Assembly: GCA_964291445.2 (NCBI GenBank)
Contig: OZ219864.1
Location: forward strand, 620,001 to 684,000
From: JAPOXR01 sp964291445
GTDB taxonomy: Bacteria; Pseudomonadota; Alphaproteobacteria; Rhodobacterales; Rhodobacteraceae
Reading direction: 5' to 3'
DNA length: 64,000 bases
Shown here: piece by piece, positions 52,927-61,153 of the stretch
Position numbering within the stretch: position 1 is the stretch's first letter
Layout: each line of letters starts with the position of its first letter
Made by a program: the position numbers and the translations under genes
The notes under the pieces: generated by a model
What the model saw: the letters and a program-made list of their open reading frames with translations, nothing else
The model's database searches: none
Told to the model about the DNA's origin: nothing

Positions 52927-53520
52927 CTAATCGAACCGAATGCCGGCCAAGCGACGCGCCTCCGCCCGGATGCGCCCGCATATTCCGCCGACTTTCACGG
53001 CGACATGTATTACATTCTGCCGCCCGAATGCCATACCTAATTCACTGCCCGTCAGGCAGCGCATGATTTCGACATCCTCCGCCCCGCTGACCAGCTTGCT
53101 GATCTGCCTCGGCGACCCGTCCGCTGCCAGCACCAGCAACCCGGCCCTGCCGGCGGTCACTTCGTCACGAACCCTCTGAAACCCGCTGACTGCCGATCCC
53201 GACTTCCTGGCCAGGGACAGCAGATCCGAGACCCGGCGGACCAGCAATGACTCCGCCTGTCCTGGAAGGTCGTCCGGAACCTTGACCTGCCGCCGGGCCG
53301 CCCGCGCAAACAGCGCCCGCTCGCAGGCGCGTTTGACAGCATTCCGGTCAGCGCTGACCCAAATTCCCCTACCGGGCAATTTCCCGTCGACATCGACATG
53401 AAGACGGTCCTCTTCGCCAACGACGAAGCGGATCATCCGTTCCTGGGGCAGCTTCTCCCTGGTGGCAATGCAGATCCTCTCGGGAGTGTCCGGACGTCGC
53501 TTTCGACCTCCTCTACCCAT
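52927..53520 (-). CDS. ylxR: YlxR/DUF448 RNA-binding protein fused to L7Ae-like domain
   Basis: 197 residues from ATG 53520, which overlaps the nusA stop (GATGGGTAG). Residues 1-80 form the YlxR domain (RRPDTPERICIATREKLPQE, GRGIWVSADRNAVKRA). The second half is an L7Ae/L30e-like domain (LLSLARKSGSAVSGFQRVRD, GRQNVIHVAVK). YlxR relatives bind RNase P RNA in Firmicutes. Two-domain forms are normal in alphaproteobacteria, always between nusA and infB. Confidence 0.93.
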   Translation of the reverse strand: MGRGGRKRRPDTPERICIATREKLPQERMIRFVVGEEDRLHVDVDGKLPGRGIWVSADRNAVKRACERALFARAARRQVKVPDDLPGQAESLLVRRVSDLLSLARKSGSAVSGFQRVRDEVTAGRAGLLVLAADGSPRQISKLVSGAEDVEIMRCLTGSELGMAFGRQNVIHVAVKVGGICGRIRAEARRLAGIRFD

Positions 53521-55192
53521 CGAAGATTTCAGACTCCTCCGCATCGGCCCCGGCCCCCTCCATGCCGTCTTCGGGCTCCAACATGCTGGCCTCGGGGTCC
53601 TCCAAATCGGTGTCGGGGTCCTTGCCGTATTCCTCGAGATCCTCTTCGCTGATCAGGCCGGCAGCAAGCCTGGCCTGCATGATCAGGTTGCCAGCCTCCT
53701 CCAGGGACATCTGGAAGGCATCCAGGTAACCGGCATCATAGCTCCGCTTGCCCTTGCTGTAGGTGTAGCCACCGGCGAGTTCCCAATCCTCGCAATAGGC
53801 CAAATCCTGAACCGCCAGCACGCCGTTCTGGGCCAGTGCCAGCACCATTTTCGGTGACAACTCCGGAAACTCCGCCAAATCATCCTTGACACCAAGCTCC
53901 CGGGCCTGCCCCAGTACCGCCCGCCGCTCCTCCTCGACATAGCGCGTCGCCCGGCTCTGCAATTCCTCGGCGATCTCGTCGTCAATGCCGTCGAGCGTGC
54001 AGAGTTCGTCAATGCCGCAACTGGCAAGATAGTCGAGCGAATCGAAGCCCTCGGACACCAGGAGCTGGGCAAAGACCTCGTCGATATCGATGGCCTCCAT
54101 CAGCAGCCTGGTCCGCTCGGCAAATTCCTTCTGCCTTTCCATCATCTCGTCGGTCTCGGTCAGGACCGAGACTTTCAGCCCGGTCAGCTGGCAGGCCAGG
54201 CGGATGTTCTGACCGCGACGGCCAATGGCCAGGGAATACTGGTCATCCGGCACGACGACGACACCCGGCTTTCCCTCGTCATCGAGAATGACCTTGGCCA
54301 CCGTGGCCGGCTGCAGGGCGGTCACGATGAAATCGACCAGGTTGTCGGTCCAGGGAATGATATCGATGCGTTCACCCTGGAGTTCGTTGACGACGGTCTG
54401 CACCCGGGAGCCACGCATCCCGACACAGGCACCAACCGGGTCGATGCTGTTGTCGTAGGACACGACCGCGATCTTGGCGCGTGATCCTGGATCCCTGGCC
54501 ACCGACCTGATCTCGATTGACCCTTCATAGATCTCGGGAACCTCGTTCCGGAACAGCTCGACCATGAATTCATTCGCTGCCCTCGACAGGAAGATCTGCG
54601 GGCCACGTGTCTCGCGCCTGACGTCCGAGATAAAGGCCCGGATCCTCTCGCCATTGGAATAGCTCTCGCGCCCGATCTTCTGATCCCGCCTCAGAATGGC
54701 CTCGGCCCGGGTGATGTCGACAATGATGCTGCCATATTCCTCGCGCTTGACCGCGCCGACGATGATGGACCCGACCCGGTCCTTGAACTCGTGGTACTGC
54801 CGTTCCCGTTCGGCATCGCGGATCTTCTGCAGCACCACCTGCTTTGCCGACTGGGCGGCGATCCGGCCCATGTCGAATGCCGGCAGTTGCTCGGCGATTT
54901 CGCTCCCGGGCTCGATGTCCTCGGCCAGGGTTTGGGCCTCGGCCAGTTCGATTTCGGCAAAGTGGTTCTCGACCTCGTCAACCACCGTCCTCACCCGGGT
55001 ATAGGTCTGGTGGCCGGTTTCAGGGTCGAGGCTGACCCGGATGTCGAGTTCCGGCCCGTAATGCATGCGGGCCGCTTTGGCCAGGGACTCCTCGATCGCC
55101 TCGATGACGATCGACTTGTCGATCATTTTTTCCTGGGCAACGGAATCGGCAATCTGCAGCAGCTCCAACATGTTGGCAGTTGCAATGCTCAT
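53513..55192 (-). CDS. nusA: Transcription termination/antitermination factor NusA
   Basis: 559 residues. The N-terminal RNA-polymerase-binding domain (LELLQIADSVAQEKMIDKSI), S1 domain (about 135-200), KH1/KH2 domains (VGACVGMRGSRVQTVVNELQ, AIGRRGQNIRLACQLTG) and the two C-terminal acidic repeats (GFDSLDYLASCGIDELCTLD, then LSPKMVLALAQNGVLAVQDL) are in order. NusA controls pausing, termination and antitermination. ATG 55192 overlaps the rimP stop (ATGA). The acidic tail (EEDLEEYGKDPDTDLEDPEA) is typical for alphaproteobacteria. Confidence 0.98.
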   Translation of the reverse strand: MSIATANMLELLQIADSVAQEKMIDKSIVIEAIEESLAKAARMHYGPELDIRVSLDPETGHQTYTRVRTVVDEVENHFAEIELAEAQTLAEDIEPGSEIAEQLPAFDMGRIAAQSAKQVVLQKIRDAERERQYHEFKDRVGSIIVGAVKREEYGSIIVDITRAEAILRRDQKIGRESYSNGERIRAFISDVRRETRGPQIFLSRAANEFMVELFRNEVPEIYEGSIEIRSVARDPGSRAKIAVVSYDNSIDPVGACVGMRGSRVQTVVNELQGERIDIIPWTDNLVDFIVTALQPATVAKVILDDEGKPGVVVVPDDQYSLAIGRRGQNIRLACQLTGLKVSVLTETDEMMERQKEFAERTRLLMEAIDIDEVFAQLLVSEGFDSLDYLASCGIDELCTLDGIDDEIAEELQSRATRYVEEERRAVLGQARELGVKDDLAEFPELSPKMVLALAQNGVLAVQDLAYCEDWELAGGYTYSKGKRSYDAGYLDAFQMSLEEAGNLIMQARLAAGLISEEDLEEYGKDPDTDLEDPEASMLEPEDGMEGAGADAEESEIFDG

Positions 55193-55752
55193 GGCTGTTT
55201 TCCTTTCGGTGGTGGTGTGTGGTCGGTCGGTTCGGTCGGCTCCGGGCCGATATCGTCGGAGCGGGCCGCGTCCAGCAGCCGGTCCGTCATGACGAGACGG
55301 GCCGATGCGAGCGAGTCGAAGGCGAGTTCCACCTCGCCCTCCGGGGTTTCCAGCCGGACGAGGTCTCCGGATACCGGGCCGATATTGCCCCGGAACCGCC
55401 GCCTGCCATCAACGGGCAGCTCGGTCTCGATCTTGGCCAGATGGCCCATCCAGACTTCAAAATCGGCCAACCTGGTCAATGGCCGGTCAATCCCCGGAGA
55501 TGAGACCTCCAGAGTATATCCTTCCCTGACCGGGTCCTCGACATCCAGGACGGACGAGACCGCCCGCGAGATCTCGGCGCAATCGGTCACCTCCATCCCG
55601 CCATCCTGGCGTTCGGCCATGATCTGCAGGGTCTTGGCCTTGCCGCCGCCAAATCTCAGGCGCACGAGGTCATATCCCATCTGCCGGATTATCGGTCCGA
55701 CAATCCGCAGCAGCTTCTGATCAATGGGCGAGACCGCAACCAGATCGCGCAT
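55189..55752 (-). CDS. rimP: Ribosome maturation factor RimP
   Basis: 187 residues from ATG 55752. The two RimP domains are seen: VGPIIRQMGYDLVRLRFGGG and DCAEISRAVSSVLDVEDPV, then the conserved LEVSSPGIDRPLTRLADFE, and an Sm-like C-terminus ending in a Pro-rich tail. RimP helps 30S assembly. The frame stays open upstream to 55935 through the leader and the hairpin, but ATG 55752 agrees with the family. GGGAACC is the nearest purine-rich site. First gene of the nus operon. Confidence 0.96.
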   Translation of the reverse strand: MRDLVAVSPIDQKLLRIVGPIIRQMGYDLVRLRFGGGKAKTLQIMAERQDGGMEVTDCAEISRAVSSVLDVEDPVREGYTLEVSSPGIDRPLTRLADFEVWMGHLAKIETELPVDGRRRFRGNIGPVSGDLVRLETPEGEVELAFDSLASARLVMTDRLLDAARSDDIGPEPTEPTDHTPPPKGKQP

Positions 55753-55900
55753 CAACTGGTTCCCGCAAAAAAAACGGGCCCGCGGCCCGTCGACTGTTTC
55801 TCGGTGGGGTATCGGGTTTGGACGCCGAACCTCCGCTGTATCACCCTTGCCTAGCCGCATTCGGCGGGAAAGGCAACAACAACATCGGTGTGCTGGAGCC
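55753..55900 (-). promoter_or_regulatory. Leader of the rimP-nusA-infB operon
   Basis: Between the DUF1801 gene and rimP. A possible promoter is TTGCCT-N17-TAGGCA, read on the minus strand around 55845-55875. Transcripts would have a leader of about 100 nt ending in the intrinsic terminator just before the rimP start. Known rimP-leader attenuators in proteobacteria occupy the same place. Confidence 0.5.
55767..55790 (-). terminator. Intrinsic terminator (attenuator) directly ahead of rimP
   Basis: Minus strand: ACGGGCC-GCG-GGCCCGT followed by eight T (55790 down to 55767), a textbook Rho-independent terminator. The T-tract ends 14 nt before the rimP ATG, so a promoter cannot fit in between; read-through must be controlled. 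Confidence 0.85.
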
Positions 55901-55980
55901 GCCTTGCAGCCGGATCTCCTGCCAATCCGGGCCACAGGCCCGGCGTGCCGCCGGGCAATGCGGCCCGTTGCGGCGCCCGC

Positions 55981-56409
55981 CTAGCCGGTCACGCCGTACA
56001 TGTCCCGAATGTCGTCCACGGACCTGCGCACCAATTCGGTCAGCACGTCAAAATCAATATTGCGAAGATTGGTCATGTAGAGACATGAGACCGAGTGCCG
56101 GTGTTTTCCCAGCCGCGCCAGCAGATCCTGGTATTTCGAGAATCCGGGCATGATGTACACGGTCACCGACGCCTTTCGCGGCGCAACCCCGGTCTGCATC
56201 CAGTAATGCTCGGACTTGTCGGCGCGACGGTATCGATAGCGGCCAAACCCGACAATGCTGTCACCCCACATCCTCGGCGGCTCACCGGTGACCGCCTCCA
56301 TCATGCGGACGACACGTTCCGTATCCTCTCGCCGCCGGACATTGTCCACCGAATCCAGGAAGGCCTGGACATCGCCATCATTCTCGACTGTCTTCATAGT
56401 CTCGGTCAT
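55981..56409 (-). CDS. DUF1801 domain protein (YdhG-like)
   Basis: 142 residues from ATG 56409, with AGGAAAGG upstream. DUF1801 signature: DVQAFLDSVDNVRRREDTER, GEPPRMWGDSIVGFGRYRYR and a C-terminal HRHSVSCLYMTNLRNIDFDV. The fold resembles frataxin or the YdhG family; function is unknown. GC-rich hairpins just past its stop (CCCGGCG/CGCCGGG at about 55940-55956) may end its transcript. Confidence 0.9.
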   Translation of the reverse strand: MTETMKTVENDGDVQAFLDSVDNVRRREDTERVVRMMEAVTGEPPRMWGDSIVGFGRYRYRRADKSEHYWMQTGVAPRKASVTVYIMPGFSKYQDLLARLGKHRHSVSCLYMTNLRNIDFDVLTELVRRSVDDIRDMYGVTG

Positions 56410-56622
56410 GGAACATCCTTTCCTCGAAATCCGGCCAAACGTCAATTCCTGCCGACCCTGGTCCTGTCGGTCCATATAGACGTACTAAGGGAGATGTTGA
56501 CATTCGAGTTGCGAATCCGGGCAACCGATGCAATTTTCCTCGCAACAGCACGCCAAGACGGCGGCATGAGCAGTCGAGGCAAATGGCAGTTGAATGCAGA
56601 CAGGACGGTGCGAGCGGGCGCC

Positions 56623-57005
56623 ATGTGGGCGCGGACCTGCCCCATATTGCCCGGAAAGGAAACCGATCCCGGTGTCACCGCGGCAGTGGGCCGAATGTTT
56701 CTTGAGGCGGTGCTGTGGCGGACCCGCACCGGATCGCCATGGCGAGACCTTCCGGAGCATTTCGGCAACTGGAACAGCGTGTTCAAAAGGCAGGCGGAGC
56801 GTCAATGGGCTTGGCTCTTTCGGGCATACGCAACACTGCGTGACGATGGGCGTCGCCTGTTGCCTCTTCACCTGGCTCTTCGCCGGAAATGGCGGCCACC
56901 CCCCTTCTTGCCGAAAGCGGTGGGTTGGGACAGTCAAGGCCGAACGAAGGCACAGCCAGGTCCTGATCCAAACCCCGGCCGGCCTGGCCCGGGGAGCCGC
57001 CGGAT
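56623..57005 (+). pseudogene. IS5-family transposase, N-terminal remnant
   Basis: The plus-strand frame from ATG 56623 reads ILPGKETDPGVTAAVGRMFL, then EAVLWRTRTGSPWRDLPEHF and GNWNSVFKR, the very conserved start of IS5/IS1031-type transposases. After about 60 residues the frame loses similarity. A later piece in another frame (GTVKAERRHSQVLIQTPAGL) is reminiscent of the next block. Frameshifted and truncated. Confidence 0.75.
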
Positions 57006-57077
57006 AGCTCTGGCATGGTGTTCATGCCGCCAGGCCCATCACAAATTGGCAGGCGCCAGGCGCTGGTGAGGATGCGC

Positions 57078-58019
57078 TCAGCCAATCAAGGCAAATTCGG
57101 CAACGATATAGGCGCAGTAGGCTGCAACAAGGGCAATTCCGGCCAGCCGGTTGATATTCCGTCCCATGATCATGACGAGTGAAATAAGGACCGTGGTTGC
57201 AACAAGGACCCACAGGTCGAAGCCGACCATTCTCGGGGAGAAAGGAATTGGAGCGATCAGGGCGGTGATGGCTGCAATCCCGGAGATGTTGAACAAATTG
57301 CTCCCGATCACATTACCGAGACAAAGCTGTGTGTTCTTGCGCCATGCGGCAATGACGGAGGTTGTAATTTCCGGCAAGGAGGTACCGATGGCAACCACGG
57401 TCAGGCCGATGACTTCCTCGGGAATGCCCAGATGGAACGACAACCCGACTGCACCCCTCACCAGGAGTTCTGCGCCCACAAGAATGGCGGCAAATCCGCA
57501 GACAAATGTGGCGACGATCCTGGCCAATGCATTCGTCCGAGGCCAGTTGGCGCCGGTTTCGGGATACTCAACGCCGTTGCCTTGCCGAGCTGCCATGACA
57601 ATGTAGCCGCCGAGAGTTGCGGCCAGTATCACCCCATGCCACCACTTCAATTGCCCGGCGAAGATGCCGACCCCGGTGAAGAACGCGGTTGTTCCGATGA
57701 GGGCGACATTGTCCCTGGCCAGCTCGCGGGCATCCACGACAACCGGGCAAATGGCGGCGGCAATTCCCAGGATCAGCAAGGTGTTGGCGATGTTGCTGCC
57801 GATCACATTCCCGATCGCCAGACCTGGAGAGGCTCTCAGCACCGCGTCAATGCAAACCGCCAGCTCGGGTAGCGACGTTCCAAAACCCACGACCGTGATG
57901 CCGACCAGCAAGGGAGACACATCCAGATACCGGGAAAGCCGAATGGCGCCCCGGACCACCATGTCGCCGCCGGCGAGCAGCAGGACAAGACCAAGAAATG
58001 TGAACAGGATGTTGATCAT
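57078..58019 (-). CDS. Calcium/sodium antiporter (YrbG/CaxA family)
   Basis: 313 residues from ATG 58019, ten hydrophobic segments. The two inverted alpha repeats of the Ca2+/cation antiporter family are visible: VGFGTSLPELAVCIDAVLRA with GNVIGSNIANTLLILGIA, and VAIGTSLPEITTSVIAAWRK with GNVIGSNLFNISGIAA. The acidic residues of the GTSLPE motifs bind the cation. It moves Ca2+ (or K+) against Na+ across the inner membrane. It stands alone, between an IS5 scar and the OmpA-like gene. Confidence 0.93.
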   Translation of the reverse strand: MINILFTFLGLVLLLAGGDMVVRGAIRLSRYLDVSPLLVGITVVGFGTSLPELAVCIDAVLRASPGLAIGNVIGSNIANTLLILGIAAAICPVVVDARELARDNVALIGTTAFFTGVGIFAGQLKWWHGVILAATLGGYIVMAARQGNGVEYPETGANWPRTNALARIVATFVCGFAAILVGAELLVRGAVGLSFHLGIPEEVIGLTVVAIGTSLPEITTSVIAAWRKNTQLCLGNVIGSNLFNISGIAAITALIAPIPFSPRMVGFDLWVLVATTVLISLVMIMGRNINRLAGIALVAAYCAYIVAEFALIG

Positions 58020-58178
58020 GATCCGGCCAATCGAGGGAAGTTTGCAGCAAACGCAATGCTCGCGTTCATCCTTCCGCCAGATGCTGCGCCAGGGTCGGGA
58101 GTCGTCCTCGTCCATCGCCGGACACCAGCGGCAACCTGCCTGCAGTACTGCTCCGGCCTGGCATGGGAATTCTGCCGA

Positions 58179-59165
58179 TCAGTTCTGGCGAACCAGCACC
58201 ACCTCGACCCTTCGGTTCGCCGAACGCCCGTCTTCGGTGTCATTGGTTGCGCGCGGTGCCAGATATCCGATTCCTTCGGCCTGCAGCTGGTCAGGATTCA
58301 CCCCGTATTGTGCAACCAGAAGGTCCATAACGGCGACTGCCCTCTTCTGGGAGAGTTCGATATTCGATTCCAGCATGCCTTCGGTATCGGTATGGCCAAC
58401 CAGGACCACGATCGCCCCCGGATCGGCTTCAAGGAACCCGGCCAGTTCCTCCAGTTCGTCAGAATCGCCGCTGGCGAGGGACAGTGAACCGGTGGCGAAT
58501 TCAAGCGAGGTCAGGACGGCGCGTCCCAGGAACAGCAATTGCTGGACAATCGGACCGACATCATCGCCCGGATCATCATCGCTTTCGGTCGATTCCCGGT
58601 TGGCCACCTGCTTGATGATGGTTTCGACATCTCCGGTCCCGGCCGACGAGTCATCCTGTTGATGCGGCGTTTCCCGGGCCAGGGTGACCTGGACAAAGCC
58701 CGTATTCGACGACGCACTGACCAGGATCGAAACGAGTTCCGCTGCGCCAGCGTCATCCTTCCTGGCGGTCAGGAACCGGAAATCGCCGATATCGACGAAC
58801 ATTTCCGGCGGCGGCACGATCTCGATGGCGGCGAGGAAGGCAAACCCGCCGCATTGCCGGTCATAACAGCGGAAGATCTCGGTATATCCGCGCCGCTGCA
58901 GCGATGAAGACAAGGTGCGTAACAGGTCGAGTGTCGGCCGGGATCGGTCTGTCCGGAACACGATCCTTTCGACGGCGCCGTCGACAAACTCGATCGGGAC
59001 GTCGCCATCCACACCGGATCCGACAGGAAAGCTGGCGGAATCGGCATCGCTGGTTTCATGGATGACCTGCTGAAACCCCTCGGGAAGCTCCAAATTCACG
59101 GCGGCAGCGGCGGCAGCGGCAGTGATCACCAGCGCCGCGGCACAGATGCAGGAAAGCCGTTTCAT
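58179..59165 (-). CDS. OmpA family protein, peptidoglycan-binding C-terminus
   Basis: 328 residues. The signal peptide (MKRLSCICAAALVITAAAA) is followed by an N-terminal domain without known family (CYDRQCGGFAFLAAIEI) and an OmpA-type peptidoglycan-binding domain from about 215 (LEFATGSLSLASGDSDELEE, VLVGHTDTEGMLESNIELSQ, GIGYLAPRATND, SANRRVEVVLV). Asp of GHTD and Arg of NRRVE bind diaminopimelate. ATG 59165 overlaps the stop of the AhpD-like gene. Confidence 0.92.
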   Translation of the reverse strand: MKRLSCICAAALVITAAAAAAAVNLELPEGFQQVIHETSDADSASFPVGSGVDGDVPIEFVDGAVERIVFRTDRSRPTLDLLRTLSSSLQRRGYTEIFRCYDRQCGGFAFLAAIEIVPPPEMFVDIGDFRFLTARKDDAGAAELVSILVSASSNTGFVQVTLARETPHQQDDSSAGTGDVETIIKQVANRESTESDDDPGDDVGPIVQQLLFLGRAVLTSLEFATGSLSLASGDSDELEELAGFLEADPGAIVVLVGHTDTEGMLESNIELSQKRAVAVMDLLVAQYGVNPDQLQAEGIGYLAPRATNDTEDGRSANRRVEVVLVRQN

Positions 59166-59719
59166 CGGCCTGCCGAATGATATTCGGGGTTGGGTTTCAT
59201 GGCCAATGCTGATGCGACCCGGTTGGTCATGTTGAAGAAGCCGGCAACCCCGGCAATGTCCCAGATGTCCCGGTCACTGAACCCGGCATCCCGCAATTCC
59301 TGCCGATCCGGCTCTTCGATCCGACTGCTTTCGATGGTCATCTTCTCGGCAAATTCGAGCATCTTCCTCTGCCGGTTGTCGAGGCTGCAGACGCGGAAAT
59401 TCTTGGCGAGCATTTCGCCGAGTTCCGGATCGCCTGAGAGCACCCGGACCGCTGCTCCATGTGCCACCAGGCAATAATAGCAGCGGTTGATCGAGGAGAC
59501 GACAACGGCGATCATCTCGCGCTCCAGCTTCGACACCCCGCTATCGGCAAGCATCAGGTCGTTGTACATGGCGGTGAACGCGTTCAGCTTGTCGATGTCG
59601 AACAGGTATGCCCTGAGCACGTTCGGAACCATGCCGAGCTTTTCCTCGCACAGGGCAAGATATTGCCGTGTGTCCTCGGGAAGCGGCTCGACCGGCGGCA
59701 GATCAAGTGCAGTCGGCAT
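59162..59719 (-). CDS. AhpD-like peroxidase-related protein
   Basis: 185 residues from ATG 59719. The carboxymuconolactone-decarboxylase/AhpD fold has the redox motif CYYCLVAHG (Cys-x2-Cys-x3-His) near residue 85, preceded by SGVSKLEREMIAVVVSSINR. LCEEKLGMVPNVLRAYLFD fits 'peroxidase-related enzyme' proteins of 180-195 residues. It likely reduces hydroperoxides with a thiol partner. Extension upstream to 59839 is unsupported. Its 3' end overlaps the OmpA-like gene (ATGA). Confidence 0.9.
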   Translation of the reverse strand: MPTALDLPPVEPLPEDTRQYLALCEEKLGMVPNVLRAYLFDIDKLNAFTAMYNDLMLADSGVSKLEREMIAVVVSSINRCYYCLVAHGAAVRVLSGDPELGEMLAKNFRVCSLDNRQRKMLEFAEKMTIESSRIEEPDRQELRDAGFSDRDIWDIAGVAGFFNMTNRVASALAMKPNPEYHSAGR

Positions 59720-59859
59720 CTCGTGCCGGGATTTCACACCAGCCTGCGCACCACCTCTAACCATATGATATAGCGTCTCTTTTCTTCCGCAATCCGCAGA
59801 CGCGGCAGGTTTTCCGGCTAGATTTTCCTGCATCGGCAACTGAATGCAGGGAGATCACG

Positions 59860-60735
59860 ATGGCGACATTACGACTGACAGATGCACGAATCAAGACCCT
59901 CAAACCTGCCCTGTCGCGGGATCGTCGTGAATCGGATCTGAAGGGCTTCGGCGTCCGGATCATGCCCTCGGGCAGGAGGCAACTCTTCATTCACACAACA
60001 TGGCGGCAGACGATCAGGAAAATCATCGGTGAGCCGACAGGAGCCACGCGATGCGGCAAGGGCCGCCCTTGATGCCATCCGAAAGGGCCGGCCGACAGCG
60101 GCATCGCCCGGTGAGACCCTGTTCGAGGTCGTCGCCGAGGACCTGTTCCGCCGCTATTCCCGCCACTGAAAGCCGTCCACACGCAAGGTCAACAGACATT
60201 TTCTGCGCAATCAGATCCTGCCCTGGTTCAAGGGAATGCAGATCGCAGACATCTCCCGGAAAGTTGTCCAGGAATGAAACCTGTCCCTCGGTGCAACGCC
60301 AGTTGCCGTTGATCGCTCGGCGCCGGTGCTGACCGACATCATGGCTCAGGCTGAAGCCTGCGGGTACCGCCCGGAAAACACCAACCCGTGCACGGGCATC
60401 GCTGCTGGCGGCAGAAACGCGAGCGCATCCTGTCCGATGTCGAACTCCGGCATCTCGGCGACATTTTCGCACGCCGGGAGACCGGCCGCCTCTTGCTGGC
60501 GGCCATCATCAGGCTCCTGCTCCTGACCGGGTGCCGGGCAAGCGAATTTCGGTGTTTCCAGTGGCGGGACTATCGTGACGGGAATTTGCATCGTCGTGAC
60601 GGCAAGACGGGTCCACGAACGGTATTCCTGAACCCGAATGCTCGAGACATTATCGAAAGCCAATTGGCAAAGACCTCGGGCCAGTTCCTGCGTTCCTCTC
60701 CGAGAGACCCGGCCAGTCCGATCTCGAATGAGGCA
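59860..60735 (+). pseudogene. Tyrosine integrase (DUF4102 type), decayed
   Basis: Starts at ATG 59860 with GGGAG upstream: MATLRLTDARIKTLKPALSR is the usual integrase N-terminus. A frameshift after GEPTGATR near 60050 is followed by AIRKGRPTAASPGETLFEVV, TGA stops where relatives have Trp (after RRYSRH and after KVVQE), then frame changes to RERILSDVELRHLGDIFARR and the catalytic TGCRASEF and RDGKTGPRTVFLN. It ends in SSPRDPASPIS. The last catalytic His/Tyr are missing. A mobile element integrated here once; no tRNA is adjacent. Confidence 0.82.
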
Positions 60736-60743
60736 ACCGGGCG

Positions 60744-61082
60744 GCGACCTTCTCGCTCGCCACCGCCGAAAGATGGGCCGGTCGGGAAGGCCGACCCCGG
60801 GAGGCGACCGAGTGGCAACGCATTGCCGTCTACGGCGACGCTGCCAATTTCGTCGACCGGCGGCTCGGCAAGGGCGATCCGGTCTTGGTCGAGAGAAGGA
60901 TCGTCACCCGGCAGTACAAGGACCACGACGGCAACGAGCGCAGCCTCGCTGAAATCGTCGTCGACGGGCCGCGGGCCATTGCCAACATTTTCGCCGGCGG
61001 CGGACGGAGGATGGAGACCGGCCGGTATCCGGGGATTCTGCCGTACCATGACCCGCCACTTTCTCGCCCCAAAGAGCGGTAG
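60744..61082 (+). pseudogene. Single-stranded DNA-binding protein fragment
   Basis: The frame from 60744 to the TAG at 61080-61082 reads ATFSLATAERWAGREGRPRE, ATEWQRIAVYGDAANFVDRR and GDPVLVERRIVTRQYKDHDG, clearly an SSB OB-fold without its first strands. The C-terminal tail ends in SRPKER instead of the usual acidic DDDIPF tip. It is joined directly to the integrase remnant, so it is cargo of a decayed mobile element. Confidence 0.72.
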
Positions 61083-61153
61083 CCCTGAAAAAATCGGGGG
61101 GACAACCGCCGACGCATATGCTATGGGCGCCACCGGATCCGCCTGGGGGACAC

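Noticed and set aside
59720..59860. tRNA gene as integrase attachment site
   Set aside because: No T-loop (GGTTCGA-type) or cloverleaf pattern was visible upstream of the integrase remnant, nor elsewhere in the intergenic regions I read.
59860..60735. Possible TGA-as-tryptophan recoding suggested by the integrase
   Set aside because: Many intact genes here end in TGA, including GTGA and ATGA overlaps, so TGA is a normal stop; the integrase also has frameshifts and is simply decayed.
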